Below are positions 9,358 to 23,419 of a stretch of 64,000 bases of DNA, one piece after another. The stretch comes from Casuarina equisetifolia (taxonomy: Eukaryota; Streptophyta; Magnoliopsida; Fagales; Casuarinaceae). Both the position numbers and the translations under genes were made by a program. Each line of letters begins with the position of its first letter. Positions within the stretch are counted from its first letter, which is position 1. The notes below the pieces were generated by a model. That model was given only the letters and a program-made list of their open reading frames with translations, was not told where the DNA came from and made no database searches. The stretch is taken from assembly GCA_028551475.1 (NCBI GenBank), contig CM052354.1, positions 27,427,258-27,491,257 on the forward strand. Direction: 5' to 3'.

Positions 9358-12300
9358 TCAAACGGCTCTATAGCATGTCCTCTTAGCTGCACGAACAATA
9401 TCCTCAACCTGTACAATGGACAAGAACAAAATAACTTCTAGGATGAAACCATTTAAAGCTACTTCATTTAGTATTCTCTAGAATGCAGCCATCAAAAGGT
9501 TTGTAAACGTGTTCATGTTTAGGTGCTCAGAAGGGTGATTGGTTTTGATTATGGTAACTTCAGAGACACATTCTTCTAATGGTAAAAGAAGCATTTACCA
9601 TTTGCCTCCCGAAAACTAGAAAATGCATCATTAAACTTTTCCATAGTAGTCACCAGATATCAAACTTGATTCCTTCTCCCAAAGTGTCAGAAATCTATAG
9701 CAAGTAATTATATTGGCTTCACCATTGTCCAATCTTACAACCATCTGAATGATTCAGTGTTAAAATCACTATATTGATTACAATATCTTCCAGTGTCGCC
9801 TTGGAACCAATGTTTGCCCAACTAAATAAAGGTTACTAATACCTCAAAACAGCACTATGCATGTAGAATTCTCTTCATAATTTAGGGGCTCTAACGAGTA
9901 TAAATGAAGATCATTTTGGAAAATCAAAGAGAATCCATTGACAGAAACCTGTGGAAGAGCCATCCTCTCAAGATTTGAAGCATAGGGCACTGGAACATCA
10001 GCTACTGCAATCCTCTCAACAGGTGCATCCAGATACTCAAAGCTCTCCTCGATCACAGACGAACTGCAGAAAGAAACATATTAAATGGGCAAATAATTGG
10101 GGAAGAGGAAAAAAATAGTAAACAGAAACTGCTACATGTCTTTAGATGAGGAGGTAACCAGATCTCAGCGCCAACGCCATGTTGAGGAAACCCTTCCTCA
10201 ACAGTCACCAGTCTATTAGTTTTGCGGACTGAAGAAATGATTGTTGCTCTATCAAGGGGGCGGATTGATCGCAAGTTTATAACCTGCATTTCAATGGTAA
10301 TTGTTTCTCTCTTACAACAAAAATTGGAATTTACAATAGCAGTGCCAAAAATTACAGAGCACCGGGGGACTTTTGAGTTACCTCAGAACTAATTCCTTCC
10401 TTTGCAAGAATCTCAGCTGCCTAAGAAATTTCCACCCGATTTAGTTCCAGAGAAACATAATAATGGCTTAAGCAGAAAATATAATAATAAGGAACTTGCA
10501 AACAGAACCAGTACCTGCCAGCATAAGTAGTCATGCGGAGTGACTATTCTAACTATGACCAATATCATAGCTATAATATGTTGATAAACTCATTTTGAAT
10601 TAAATCTAAATAACTTAAGAACACTTTTTAAAAAAAAAAAGATTTTAGTTGCACAAAAATCGTCTCAATTCTTGACCATAAAATTTTTAAAAAAATGATA
10701 TTGAAAAGCAGAACATTATTGCAATGCATGCAGGCAAAAAAATGCTATTACTTGACATATTTTAGACATCCAAAAGAACGGTTCACCACAGCTTCAAGAA
10801 GGGCAACAAACCTGGAGAGCATAACCAACCATCTTTGAGAAGGCAGTGACCGTTACATCCTTTCCTTCTCTCTCTATCTGTCAAAAGAAAATAATAGAAA
10901 AGAAAAAAAAAAGAGAGAGAATCAATTATTGCCAGTAGTGTAAATAGACAACAGCAACCAACTTAAGCGTAAACTACCTTGGCTTTCCCTATTGGAAGGC
11001 AAAAACTGGAATCAAGAGCTTCTTCTGGAACAGGAAAAGACTCTCCATAGCTGCAGCTCCAAATTGAGATCAAGGATCAAGAAGTCAGCGTCGCTGGCAA
11101 CAATGCCTCACAAAATTACATTTTTGCCAAAAACAACTTACAGCAACTCATTTTCAAGGAAAACAACAGGGTCAGGATCCCTAATGGCAGCTTTTAGCAG
11201 GCCTCGTGCATCTTCTGATGAGTACGGGGCCAGCACCTTCAAACCAGGACATGAACCATACCAAGCTGCATAACACTGCGAAAAATCCAAAGTGATGAGT
11301 CTGAAGGCTGGGTAATTAAAGAATATACATATATAAGTAGCTTCTTTGTATTCTTTTATGGCAATATTTAGTGGTCTTAGCCCTCTAAACTCAACAATCT
11401 CTCTCCCACTGGTCCCCCTTAGGAGGGGAAGGACCAGGGGGTATTTACTTATCAAAACCAACTTCCTACAGCCTGGAAAAACAATGCACAAGAAAAAGTA
11501 AGGTGAGGTTCACTACCAAATGAGGTCAGACTACCTATTCTGCAGATTTACAATAGAAATTACCTATCGTATCATAGCACCTATTTTACACAGTCACAGA
11601 AGCAATTGCATGGTCGGATTAGTCGATTACTGTGGTGTTAAGTATATTATTTTTACAGGTATGTCCCTGATTCCATGTGCATATATTGTTCTTTCTCTGG
11701 TAACCACTTGTCAAAGAACCTAATAAAACTTTGTTGATGGAAGTGTAAAGGAAAGTTCCAAAAAATAGGACTAACTGTGAATTCCAAACTATATTTCATG
11801 AAGTTTCATGCTGATACCTACCTATTTCAATCTTAGTTAACAATATACCAGAAACATGACCGTTCTTTAATAGGAGAGATTACAATAATCACATTGATCG
11901 AAGTGCAACAAGTTGTTTGTATCACAAGTTATTTTCCACTAAGAAAGAAAGATCTTTTTCTGATCTGAGAATGTATACAATAAGACTAGAGATCAGTTGT
12001 GTATCACTTTCCAATTTTCACATCCTGCACGGCATACTGAACCAGGCAACCATTAGTTACGTGTAATGGTTATGTTTCTACATGAACAGATTATCTTTTA
12101 GAATCAGTAGAATAGCAAACTTAATACATAGAAGCGAACAGAGGAACTGACAATGGGTTGACACCAGAACTCCAAAAGGAAAACCATCTAAACTAGAAAA
12201 TTATGGATATTACCTGAGAATGCTGTGCACCAACCCCAGCAGCAGCACCATTTGGTCCTCTGAAAACGATAGGCACTGATATCTGACCAGCAGACATATA

Positions 12301-14749
12301 ATTTGTTTTTGCTGCAGAATTAATGATATGGTCAATTGCCTGCAACCAGTTGAAATCATTAACCACACTTCTGTCAACTTTTTCATGCATATGTTTTGAT
12401 GAACTCTTTAAGTGTACAAAGAAATGGTTATGACAATCAGTTCTGCCCAACACCTGTCATTTTGATGAATAAAATGACTTCATTAAGGAAAAAAAATTTA
12501 AAACTCAAATACATGGGAAGTGTATTGGAATGACTCCTAAAGAGTAAGAACAAATTCGTAGGATCCAAAAATAACAAAAAGGACGTACATGTTTTCTGCC
12601 TAAAACAGTCATCCAATCATAAAGACCTCCAAAATGAGTACTTAACCGCATCTCAAGGATGCTCGTCACTGTCACAGTCCTGCTATCCCTCTCTCCAAAT
12701 TGTCTACATTAGACTGAAGAGATTCCAAATCTATATACTTTTATTATAACCAAACCTCCTCTCCTAACACCCAACCAGCTGGGTCACGTTCTTTAGTCCA
12801 ACCACCATTGTTATCTGATAGATGAACATGTATGGTTCTAGTTCCACTGGTCCATTACTCAGATGTCAGATTTCTTCAAAGAATGAAATCTCAACAGAAC
12901 CCTTGAAGCATACCTTAAATTCAATCCGTGACTCCAACCTCAAACTAGATATTCAATGCCATAAGCACTGAACATTTTATATATTCATATATTGCCTCCA
13001 AATGTAAAATAGAAGAGCAACAGAATCCTTTAACAGTATAATGAAAATGAATTTGTCCAACTGCAACTAAATCCTGATGAATTCTATTGAGATGATTCCA
13101 GCTGAATGTTCAATCAAGCAACACCTAGAACTATAGTCACACATTTACACATTAAAAAATTTGCTAATCTTTTTTAAGCAAAGAATCCTGACCTGCATTG
13201 CGAAGTTAAATGTCATAAACTCTACGATAGGCTTGAGGCCGTAGTAAGCTGCACCAACTCCAAGTCCAGTGAAACCAGCCTACAGCATATCTAGAAATTC
13301 ATTATGTATAGAAGAAGAATCTAGCATTAAACAAATTTCAAATTCATCTACGACAAATTTAGGAGAAGACACAAAAATAAACAAATTTCTATCACTTTTT
13401 CAAGGGTATGGAACAACCTCCGTGATTGGAGTATCAACAATTCTCTCGGGACCATATTTCTCCAAAAGACCTTTGGACACCTAATAAGGAATGAAGGTTG
13501 GACTTCATAAGTAATTCTTAAGATAAAAGGGACAGAAATTCTTTCAAAATGGTTATTCCTTAAAATGAAACTATGCATCTGCAACCTTGTATGCACCTTG
13601 GTATTCCCCAACCTGCAATAGAAACAGGAAAACAAAGAAACGTTGAAAATAGTCACAATGACTGTGATAAAAGAATTAATAAATGCAGCAAAGGCATACG
13701 AATATATGTCTGTCTCTTTTTCCATCAATACCTCTTCACCCATCAAAAAAACTTTGGGATCTGCTGACATTTCTTCATCAAGTGCAGAATTTAGCGCTTC
13801 TCGTACTGTCATCTGTAGGAATTCCCAAGAGAAAAATGAATTCAGATGATCAAAGAAAGTAAATGTTGTACGTGATTTTTTCTAGAATTGAGTAGATACT
13901 CATGTCGTTATACATTGGAAAATGAGCTAGAAATGATAGGCTTTCAGCTTGCTAAGTATGACAAGAAAATCAAGGACTGCAAGACCAATATCAGACAATA
14001 CTGCTATAAAGAAAGAATATCTCGTGTACAGAGGTAATCTATTACCAGTTATATCAATCACTATCAACAACTCAAGCTTCCGAGTAACCATCATCCAATC
14101 TAAGACAGGCACAGGATCCAGCATATATTCATAGAAACAACATGTTTTTAAGTTATAGTTAAGTAATTAGGCCTCATCCTTTATCCAAAAGAAAAAAAGA
14201 AAAAAAGAAAAAAAAGGGTTAGTACTCGTTTCCGTGAATGAATTCGTATGATTAGATTTGGTTAAGTCACCCGTATGATACTCCAAAACCACTACCAACA
14301 TGTTTACCTAGCGAAGAACAACAACCAAAAAAACAAAAAAAAGGAACCTTGCACAGCAGCAGATATTACTTACCCCTTTAGCTGCAGAAGAGTAACCTCT
14401 CGCTGAATATAACAAAGGTGGTATCTTTTGTGATGACAGCTCCAGCTTTTCCGAAAAACACGCAAAAACAGGGAAACAAACACTTCAGAACAAATACGAA
14501 TAAAATCTGCCGTTAAATCATACATAATGTACTCTCCTCGGTCGAGTGGACACTCTTTTTCTGTACTAGCTCTAGTCGTGAGATAGGAATAATTAGAAAC
14601 CCTGTCACCCCATGAACTAGTTCCTTTCTTGATTGATTGCTTTGCCTCCAAAACAGTGCATGTTCTATAGTAAACAAAAAACAACAGAAAAGCACGTTAG
14701 CACATACACAAACAGAGGATCCTACCCTTTTCCTCACGATCGCCCACAT
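9358..14749 (-). CDS. PDHB: Mitochondrial pyruvate dehydrogenase E1 component subunit beta, 14 exons
   Basis: E1-beta pairs with E1-alpha to decarboxylate pyruvate with thiamine diphosphate in the mitochondrial matrix. Exons in gene order: 14749-14726, 14445-14374, 13812-13732, 13612-13586, 13480-13418, 13279-13193, 12339-12214, 11275-11142, 11050-10978, 10877-10812, 10420-10382, 10283-10159, 10063-9949, 9408-9358. All introns are GT-AG, all phases agree, and the total is 360 residues, the usual family length. The first 32 residues (MWAIVRKR.., ending [10 protein letters not shown]) form an Arg/Ser-rich transit peptide. The mature start [15 protein letters not shown], the cofactor-site [15 protein letters not shown] with its Glu, [33 protein letters not shown] and [11 protein letters not shown] are family hallmarks. 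GVGAEICSS joins exons 12 and 13. It lies head-to-head with NOV-like copy 1. Exon 2's acceptor is the least certain border. Confidence 0.93.
14186..14217. repeat. A-rich simple repeat in PDHB intron 2
   Basis: Runs of A broken by single G give a GAAAAAA-type purine tract on the plus strand. On the PDHB strand this is a pyrimidine tract inside intron 2. It looks like ordinary low-complexity sequence. Confidence 0.6.
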
Positions 14750-16021
14750 GATTCCTCTTTGTTGGTACAATCTTATCGGAAATATTATGTTAGAAGGCAA
14801 AGAGAGTGAAGGAGAATTGAGCCTGACAGAATTATGAAGCTACTGAAGGGCTTTTGTGGCCGTGACCTCAGAACTGCAGAAACAGGATGGTTCGTCAGCA
14901 AATGTCCAAAAAATATAGCGTACTAGAAGCTTTGGCCATCAATCCATTGGGCACTTGGACGAGGAGAATAACCAACACTTGTCCTCGAGGAAGCTGTCAA
15001 TGCTGCCATGGCCACGTATTAGCTTCTAGAACATTATAAAAGCTTCGATCTTAATCATTGTTTTCAAACTAGTATGTAGTAAATGATGCTTCTATGTTCA
15101 TATTTGTCATATTTATTGTCTAATAGTTTAGAGAATAGTAAAATAATTATTACTTCGAAAATAACGATTAAGATTTGGAAAAAATTTACCCAATAGAATA
15201 TAGAAATTTTACTATTAGTCATAATTCACGAGGAGAATTATTAAATTGTATCTTTATAGTTATATACTTCTAGAATTCCAAGTGTAAGAGAAACTTTAAT
15301 AAAATTATTTTTAAAATGGCTACCATCATTACTTGCATTAAAAATTGTTACGAGTCTTATAATCACAAAATACATAACTATGCTTTAAAAGAGTTGATTG
15401 GCACTCATTTAGAACGATTTGGGTTGTAATTAAAACAAAAAAAGAGAAATCTAATAAAGAGAAAAAAATTAATTTTTTATTTCAAAATCTAAAATGATTT
15501 ATAAGAGAATTTTTTTTCATTTAAGTATAATTTCATTGACTTTGCTATAATTAACTAATAACCTAATTTGATTATAATCTTAAACTATTATTATTAGTTA
15601 ATTAATCAAGCAAACCAAATAAGTTGATACAACTATCCACTAATAAAAAGAAAATACTTAAGACCGATGCATAAGTTATTATATTTATATAATTAAAATT
15701 CTTAATTTCAAGGGAGACTCTAAAACAATATTTTAAGAATAATTTCTAAAGGAGGGGTTTACATGGCTGTCATGCAATCCGCTCACGTACCTGTCTTCTC
15801 ACCGGGGGGTGGCCAGCATCTCCGCACTTCTTCGGGACTATGAACAGTCTACGCATGGTGCCAAGGACCGTAGCGTCGAATCAGCGTCCAAAGCTAACGA
15901 AAAGCAACCTTTGCCGTACAATTTTGTTACCTTTTCCTATCTGCGTCTTTATTCTCTTGCTTTTTGAAAACTTCCGGGGGAAGTAAACCCTCCTGGTCAA
16001 GTTTACTAAGCTTGCAAATTT
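14750..16021. promoter_or_regulatory. Divergent intergenic region between PDHB and NOV-like copy 1
   Basis: The two genes start back to back here. Bases 15050-15740 are very AT-rich and empty of coding signs. A more GC-rich island at about 15755-15960 (with CCGGGGGG and several CpG) lies just upstream of copy 1 and is not seen in front of copies 2-5. The PDHB promoter should lie in the first few hundred bases. No clear TATA box was found for it. Confidence 0.5.
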
Positions 16022-16028
16022 TATATAT
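16022..16028 (+). promoter_or_regulatory. TATA box, NOV-like copy 1
   Basis: TATATAT lies 100 bases before the start codon. Each of the five copies has such a box in this region, which supports its role. Confidence 0.5.
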
Positions 16029-16127
16029 GAGTGTGGTTCACTATCTCAGTCTGGTTCTACTCTGCTGCGAAGCTAAGATCGGCTATTTTGTGACATTGTG
16101 TGAGGTGTGTTGAGGGAAGGGACGGAG

Positions 16128-19100
16128 ATGGAGAAGGCGAGAGAACACGTAGAACAGATACGCAGAGAAAAGTTTTCGATCGGAGGAAAACCGAATCCGC
16201 TGGCGAGGGATCTTCAACAGGCCGTCAGGAACCTGTCTGCTGAGCTGTACGCCAAGGATGTACACTTTCTCATGGAGCTTATTCAGGTACCTCATTTGGT
16301 TTCAGAACTCTACTTCCGTTCTTAGAGCTCTGCTCTGAACAGAGCTTTTTAGTAATGATTAGAGATGGTGAGTTTTGTTTTCAGAATGCGGAAGATAACG
16401 ATTACCTGGAGGATCCACCATCGCTTGAGTTCATCATAACCTCCGAGGACATCACGGCCACGGGAGCTCCGATGACCTTGCTGATTTTCAACAATGAGAA
16501 AGGTTTCTCCCCAATCAATATTGAGTCCATTTGCAGCGTTGGTCTGTCCACCAAGGGGAGCAACAGGAAGCGCGGCTATATTGGAGAAAAAGGTACTTCG
16601 ATCATGGTCTTCCCTCAACACTTTGTTTCTTTAAATTTCACAGCCATGGATACTCTGTTAGGAGATTGGGTTGAGAGTTTGAGCCGAAGGGAAAGTGTCT
16701 TCATATTTGGCTAGGTGTTTGTTTTTCTTTAGTAATAATAAATTACTAGTTAATAAATTCTGCAAAACTGCATAAAAATATATAGAAGAAAGAATTTACT
16801 ACTTGGGCTATCTAATCAATAAAAAAGGTTTTAAAATCTCTTTCCAATTGAAGATCAGAGTTTGATGAAATTTTTAAATTTAAGATTGGTGGAATATTTT
16901 TCCTATAAATGACAAAAATGATATACGATAATACAGTTATATCATTCCTCATAAAAAAATAAAAATTAATTAACTTAAAGAAAATAGAAGAATTGATGAA
17001 TTAATTTGAGTCATTCTACAGTGGAGGTAGCCGAATTTTTTCTTATCTTTTATTTTTTCGTAGAAATGACATAATAGTCTTTTCACGTTATTTTTATTTT
17101 TTTTCTTGAACTTTTATTTTTATTTTTTATATTTGGGTTTTAAATTTAAATTGAAGAGTGCAACTTAGGAAAAAAATAGGAAAAATCACATATTTTTGAA
17201 CTGTTTCCCAAATACTTCAAACTGCTGGAAAAAGGGATCTGCTAAAACATAGATAAGGCCTGGACCTGCTTTTCTTTCATCTTCGCTTTCTTTTCTTCTT
17301 CGGTGGAGTTGGAAAGATATTTGATACATTCCTGCTGCTTTGTTGATTTCCTTTCTCGTTAACATGCAGGAATTGGGTTCAAGAGTGTTTTTCTGGTATC
17401 TTCTCAACCTTGTATATTCAGCAATGGATACCAGATTCGGTTCAACGAAGTGCCTTGCCACCATTGCAATCTTGGGTACATAGTCCCAGAATGGGTGGAA
17501 GAGAGCCCAACTCTCTTCGACATTAGAGATGTATATGGTCCTGGAAAAACTCTTCCAACGACAACAATTGTCTTACCTCTAAAGCCGGATAAGGTCAGAC
17601 CTGTGAAGGAGCAGCTGTCTAGCATTCATCCGGAAGTTTTGTTGTTCCTCTCAAAGATAAAGCGGCTTTCAGTCAGAGAACATAACAGGGATTGTAAACT
17701 CAATACCATCAGTGCAATATCTATTGCAAGTGAGACTGACTTCTTGACGAAGAAGAACATTGACGCTGAGTCCTACACACTTCACCTCTCAGCTGAGGAA
17801 AAGAATGAGGCCACCGACAAGAGATGCACTTTCTACATGTGGAAACAGAAGTTTCCTGTCAAGCAAGCAAACAAAGTGGAAAGGAGGATGGACGCAGAAG
17901 AGTTGGTGGTCACTTTGGCTTTTCCATTTGAAGAGCGTCTCCACAGAGGGATGAGCTCGCCTGGAGTTTATGCGTTTCTTCCCACAGAGATGGTCACTAA
18001 CTTTCCCTTCATAATCCAGGCAGATTTTCTTCTTGCATCATCAAGGGAGACAATCCTCTTGGACAACAAGTGGAACAAAGGAATTCTTGAGTGTGTGCCT
18101 TCAGCTTTTATCAACGCCTTTGCGTCTCTAGTCAAAAATTCAGAAAATGTTCCAGTGTCTAGTCTGGCTCCCATGTTTAATTTCATTCCCGTCAATAGAT
18201 CTTCTTATCCGGAGCTGAATATTGTGAGAGAGTCAATCAAAGCAAAGCTGGTTGAAGAAAATATTGTTCCGAGTGAGTCGTACACAAAGCAGAAACTTTT
18301 TCATAAGCCTCACGAAGTTGGTAGGCTTATACCTGCTTTCTGGAACATATTGAAGAAGGCGAAGAATGAAGAAGTGAGCTTGCATCTCTTATCCCACGGA
18401 AGGTATATTTTGAGTTCTTCATTTGACACACAAGAGTATGATGATGTATTGAGTTTTCTGGGAGTGGAACTAGTCAGCAACGACTGGTATGCAAAGTGCA
18501 TCGGGAGTTATAATCTTGTTGATAGAGTGTCGGAGGAGCTATATTTGGAGATTTTACTATTTCTTGCAGATAATTGGAGCTGCATATTTAGCGGCACCAA
18601 CATAAGGCACATACCACTAATAAAATACGTGGGTCTTCATGGGGACGTGTCTTTTTGTAGTATCAATGAATGCACAAACTGGAACCGAGAGAGGGTGGTG
18701 TTCTTATCACAGAGGAACGATGTGGTGTCATGGCTGGTCGATTGGAACAAGGAATTCAGATGCGTGGGTAATCGCTTTTTTATGCCAAAAAGCACACAAG
18801 CAACTATCTTCTCCAGCTCAAGAATAGGGGCATTGTTGGAATGGCTTCAAAATGAAGTGAAGGTTAGCCCGGTGAACGTGCGTGAGTATGCAGTTCACCT
18901 TAATAGTTCTCTCCATACTGACCGGAAGCTAGCTGTTGCATATGTTCACTTCTTATATCACTCTCTCTCAAAAAATCATTTGTCAAACTTGGAAGTGGGT
19001 TCTTTGTGTGACATTATGCCGCTTGTAGATAACTACGGGGATCTATGTACACAAAGGCAAGGGGTTCTTGTCCCTGCTAGTATAAGTGAATGGGTGGAAT

Positions 19101-22100
19101 TGATTGGCTCAAATCCATGGAAAGGGGAAGGCTACATTGAGTTAGCAGAAAGCTACTTACAACCTGGTTATTTTGCTGGTGAATTTACTCCAAGAGAACA
19201 GCTCTTAGAGATCCTTAAAACTCGTGTTGCAGCTTCTGATATCCCCTATATTTCTCCTCCCAATGTTGCAATTCCTGCAGTTTCTTCACCGCTGACCAAG
19301 CGAAATGCATTCTTGCTGTTGGATTGGATTCGAAACCTGAGACTTAGAGGAAGTTACCTTCCGGAGAAGTTTTTGAAATGCATAAAGGAAGGCAGCTGGC
19401 TGAAAATTACTGCCAATGGCTGTTCTGGTTACAGGCCACCATCCGAGTCATTTATGCTCCCCTCTCAATTGGGTAATATTTTGCAGAATGGATCAGTGCT
19501 TGTTGATATTCCGTTGATTGATAGAAGTTTTTATGGAGAAAGAATAAATGAGTATAAGGAGGAGCTAAAGATAATTGGAGTCATGTTCGAGTATGAAGAA
19601 GCATGTGAGTTTATTGGAAAGCATCTTATGTCTCTTGCAGATTACTCAACTTTAAGTAGAGACAATGTGCTTTCGGTACTAAATTTCATAAGATTCTTGA
19701 CAATAAATCTTCTTCATCCGGTCAAATTCATTGACAGTATTAACAGAAGAAGGTGGCTAAGGACGTCCTGTGGTGACAGGTCTCCAACGGGTTCGGTTTT
19801 GGAAACCTGTCAATGGACAACTGCATCTCAAATCAGTAACATCCCCTTCCTTGATAAACAGTTCTATGGGGAGGAAATCCTTGATTTTAAAGAGGAACTC
19901 CAGGCGCTTGGTGTAGTAACAGGATTCTGTGAAAGTTACGAGCTCATTGTAGACAACTTAAAGCCGCATTCACACTTGAGTTATCTGACATCTGATGCTG
20001 TTATTTTGATACTGGAATGTATGCGTCATTTAGGATCACCCAATAAACTTGTTGTTGCAGTTAGAGGTGCGGAATGCATCAAAACGAATTTGGGTTACAA
20101 GTCTCCAGAGGAATGTTTCTTGTATGACCCTCAATGGGGTTGTATCCTACATGTTTTCAGAGGTTTCCCAATGATTGATGATGGTTTCTACGGAAGCAGC
20201 ATCTTCTCTTATAGAAACGAGTTGAACCAAATCGGCGTGAAGGTAGATTTTGAGGATGCGGTCAAGGTATTTGCTGAGAGTTTTAAGCAGCAAGCGTCTA
20301 CCATGTCAAAAGAAACTCTTTTTTCTTTCCTGTCCTGTTGCAGACAGTTAAAGAACACTTCATTTAAGTTTCCACCAGATCTCAAGAAATTCATCCGGGA
20401 GGAGAAATGGTTGCGGACTCGGCTAGGCCATTATAGGCCTCCAGGCTATTGCATTCTGTATGGGCCAGATTGGCGTTCAATTTCTCCAATTACTCTTCTT
20501 CCGTTCATAGATGATACTGACAAGTATTACGGCCAGGACATTCATGAATACCGTAAAGAGTTGAAGAGTATGGGGGTTATTACTGAACTCAAAGATGGAC
20601 TGGAGTTTGTAGTTGACAGTCTATGGTTTCCCCATCCCTGCGAAATCACTGCACGGAATGTCCTCACATTGCTGGAGTGTATCCGCGTTTTACTGCAAGA
20701 TAAAAATTATTGCTTTCCGGACAATTTCTGGAAAAGAGTTTCTCAGAAATGGTTGAAGACTCATCTTGGTTATAGACCGCCAACAGAGTGCTTATTGTTT
20801 GATTCCAATTGGGGTTCTTATTTGGAGCGGACAGATGGACCTTTTGTGGATGAAGAATTTTATGGTTCTGGTATTATATTTTACAAGGCTGAGCTCAACG
20901 AAATAGGGGTTACCGTTGCTGTTGAAGAGGGATGCCCATTGATTGCTAGCCAACTTGATTTCCATTCTGAATTTTCTACAATAGTTCGGATATACCACTA
21001 TTTGAGCGAGTGTAATTGGAAGCCAGGCAGTGAAGCTGCCAAAAGGATTTGGATCCCAAATGGAAGTCAGAATGGAAAGTGGGTCGGTCCCGAAGAATGC
21101 GTTTTGCATGACAAGGATGGTCTCTTCGATGGGCAGCTGCAAATTTTGAAAAAATACTACGACCAAAAGTTACTATTGTTTTTTGCCAATGCTTTTGGTG
21201 TTAGATACAATCCTTCAGTTGATGATTACTGCAAGATGTGGAAGGCATGGGAAGATTCAGGACGCCCACTATCGCATGCAGACTGTTGTAAGTTCTGGGC
21301 ATGTGTTTCGAAGCATTGGAGCGGAAAGACTGAGGAAACACTGGTTGACACCCTGAAAAAATTACCTGTCGGTTCAGACCTAAATGAAATTTTGCTGTCC
21401 AACAAGCATGATGTGTTCATTGCTGATGATCTTCAACTGAAGGATCTTTTTGAGCAGTCTTCTCCTCAACCAATATTTGTCTGGTACCCTCGGCAAAACT
21501 TACCTTTTTTAACTTGGACAAAGTTGATTGAAATTTACAGGAAAATCGGGGTTCGTACTATATCTGAATCTGTGCAGAAGGAAAAATCATCCTCAATCGA
21601 TGTCAATCATCTTAACCAGGTGAAGCGAGAGGAGTTTATGCTTAAAAAAGGGCTGGTAAGACTTATCCTTGGTTTTCTAGCAGATCCCGTAAGGAAAATG
21701 GAAGCGGAAAAGAGGCGTGAGACTATCCAAGGGCTTCTCAATGCTACTTTTTTTCAGACAGTTGAACCCATTACTTATAAGTACAATTTATCCCTTTCTT
21801 CTGGGAAAATTGAGGCAAAAGCAAGCCGAATGATACTATGGGACAGGCAGTCTTCGAAAATCTTCGCACAAAAGTTGGATAGGTCTGCTGGATATAAGGA
21901 TATCATTGAGTACGCCACCTGCTTTTCCCAGACAATATCCGAGGGTTTGTTGTGGCAGGACAGTGACCATATTGACGGACTCTCTGAGCTGATCAAGTTG
22001 GGCTCCATTCTGGAATTTAATGAGGAAGCAATTGGGTTTTTGATGAAGTCCAAGAATTTGCAGATTTTCAAGGAGGACGAGGAGCTCATCGCTTCTACCT

Positions 22101-22114
22101 TCCCTTCTGACTAG
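16128..22114 (+). CDS. NO VEIN/sacsin-like GHKL ATPase protein, copy 1 (intact, 1703 residues)
   Basis: Exons 16128-16286, 16385-16592 and 17370-22114, with GT-AG introns of 98 and 777 bp, join in phase. The first ATG of the shared MxxAREHIEKIR start is used. The N-terminus is an Hsp90/histidine-kinase-type ATP-binding fold: N-box ELIQNAEDN at residues 50-58 (split by intron 1), a FNNEKGFS loop at 88-95 in place of the DxGxG box, and the glycine lid GEKGIGFKSVF at 120-130 (split by intron 2). A Cys/His-rich patch (PCHHCNLG) follows at about 151. Residues ~797-1345 hold five repeats of about 110 residues. The family is the plant NO VEIN-like group related to sacsin, which act as nuclear or chaperone-like factors; the substrate of this member is unknown. 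It ends at TAG in FPSD. No defect was seen. Confidence 0.88.
19391..21010 (+). repeat. Five ~110-residue protein repeats in NOV-like copy 1
   Basis: Each unit starts near a W-L-[RK]-T/I motif, continues with a G-x-[YR]-[RK]-[SP]-P turn and a C/F-x-L..W strand. It then has a P-[FLM]-[IV]-D..F-Y-G-x-x-I..Y..E-L..[IL]-G-V core and ends in a helical stretch with L..[IM]R.L. The F/Y-Y-G cores fall at about 19527, 19863, 20187, 20526 and 20857, so the period is 326-340 bases. The same repeats are present in the other copies. They are diverged from each other, so the expansion is old. Confidence 0.85.
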
Positions 22115-23419
22115 GTATTTACTATATCCTTTGTGTTGTGTGTTTTATGGCATTGATTTGAAGATCGAGTTAGTTGCTGCACTGCTGATTCTAATGGTCT
22201 GTATAAGATGTAAACTTCTTTTGTAAGCATAAACGTGAGGTACTGGTCTGTATATAATAATTATCGTCGATTGTCTGCTTGCTTGCTGATTCTGATGGTG
22301 TAGTGCTATACATTGCGGTTCCACATTTCTGCTTGCTTGCCGATTCTGATTGACCCAGAATCCTATCTATGTTGTTTTTTGATATTGACCACAAACAAAG
22401 AAGATAAAAGTAAATAAAGAAGTCAAGTCAAGACGTATTGTGTTCTTTGTCATTCTGATTTTAAAATCTTTAATTTTTAATATAATAAAATCGAGACTTG
22501 GTATCTCGTGAACTTTTCCTAAAAAAGATTATGAAAGTCATCTCACTACCTAGGGAGAGCGGAAAAAATAATCTCATTTGTCATAAGTTATTATAAATCA
22601 ATCTTTCAAATGATATATTTCAACCTAGCAAGTTCAGAATCAAGTTTAACTTATTTCCAAACTCAAGATTTATCTCAAATTATAAAACCAAGAGAAAAAA
22701 GGAAAATTGAAGTGACTTGTTCTATTTAACCATAACAATGTTATGATGATTATTATAGGTGAAAGAATTAATTCCATCATAGGAAGTGATTCTTAATTAC
22801 TCTTCATAGAACAAATGGCTTGTATCTATCCTCAATACAAAAGATAACTTGCGATTATCCTTTTAATAACCAGTTAGGTTGTCGAGAATAGTTCATGTCT
22901 ATCTAATTCACACAATAATAATTCACGTGGTTTGACTCATATGGGGCACCTAAATGCTAAGAAATTTTGATATAGTACCTTTCCTATTTGAATATCTGAC
23001 TTTTTATGTATTCTCGTCTTCGACCCTATCATCAATACATGATCTTAGTTTTATATCTCTGCTCCTTAAAGTGTTAAGGCTGATTCGACTATTTGCTATT
23101 TTCATTCCATTTTCTTCATGATACCTGGTTGGAAAAGATACACTCATGTATCATGCATGACAGAAAAATACTGATAACTGAAAAAGATTAACAGAGATTG
23201 TCAAAAACACAAAATGGAAAAAAGATAGAAAAATAAAAGAAAGCACATATACAAATATACTTGTTCTAGATCTTGCAAAACAAGTATTGTAGGGTTCCAA
23301 TTCCATCAACTACATTTCTGATTGACTTTAGCATGTTTTAGAAAAAATTGCTACTCTTAATTAAAGCTATTAAGCAAAGTTTAGTAGGAGTTTTGGGTTA
23401 TTCAATACGCGCGCGCGCG

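Noticed and set aside
13573..13849. Plus-strand open frames over the PDHB 5' exons
   Set aside because: They are antisense to exons 3 and 4 of PDHB.
20792..21166. Minus-strand open frame, also seen at 39764-40129 and 55203-55439
   Set aside because: Recurs only because it mirrors the conserved coding exon of the NOV-like copies.
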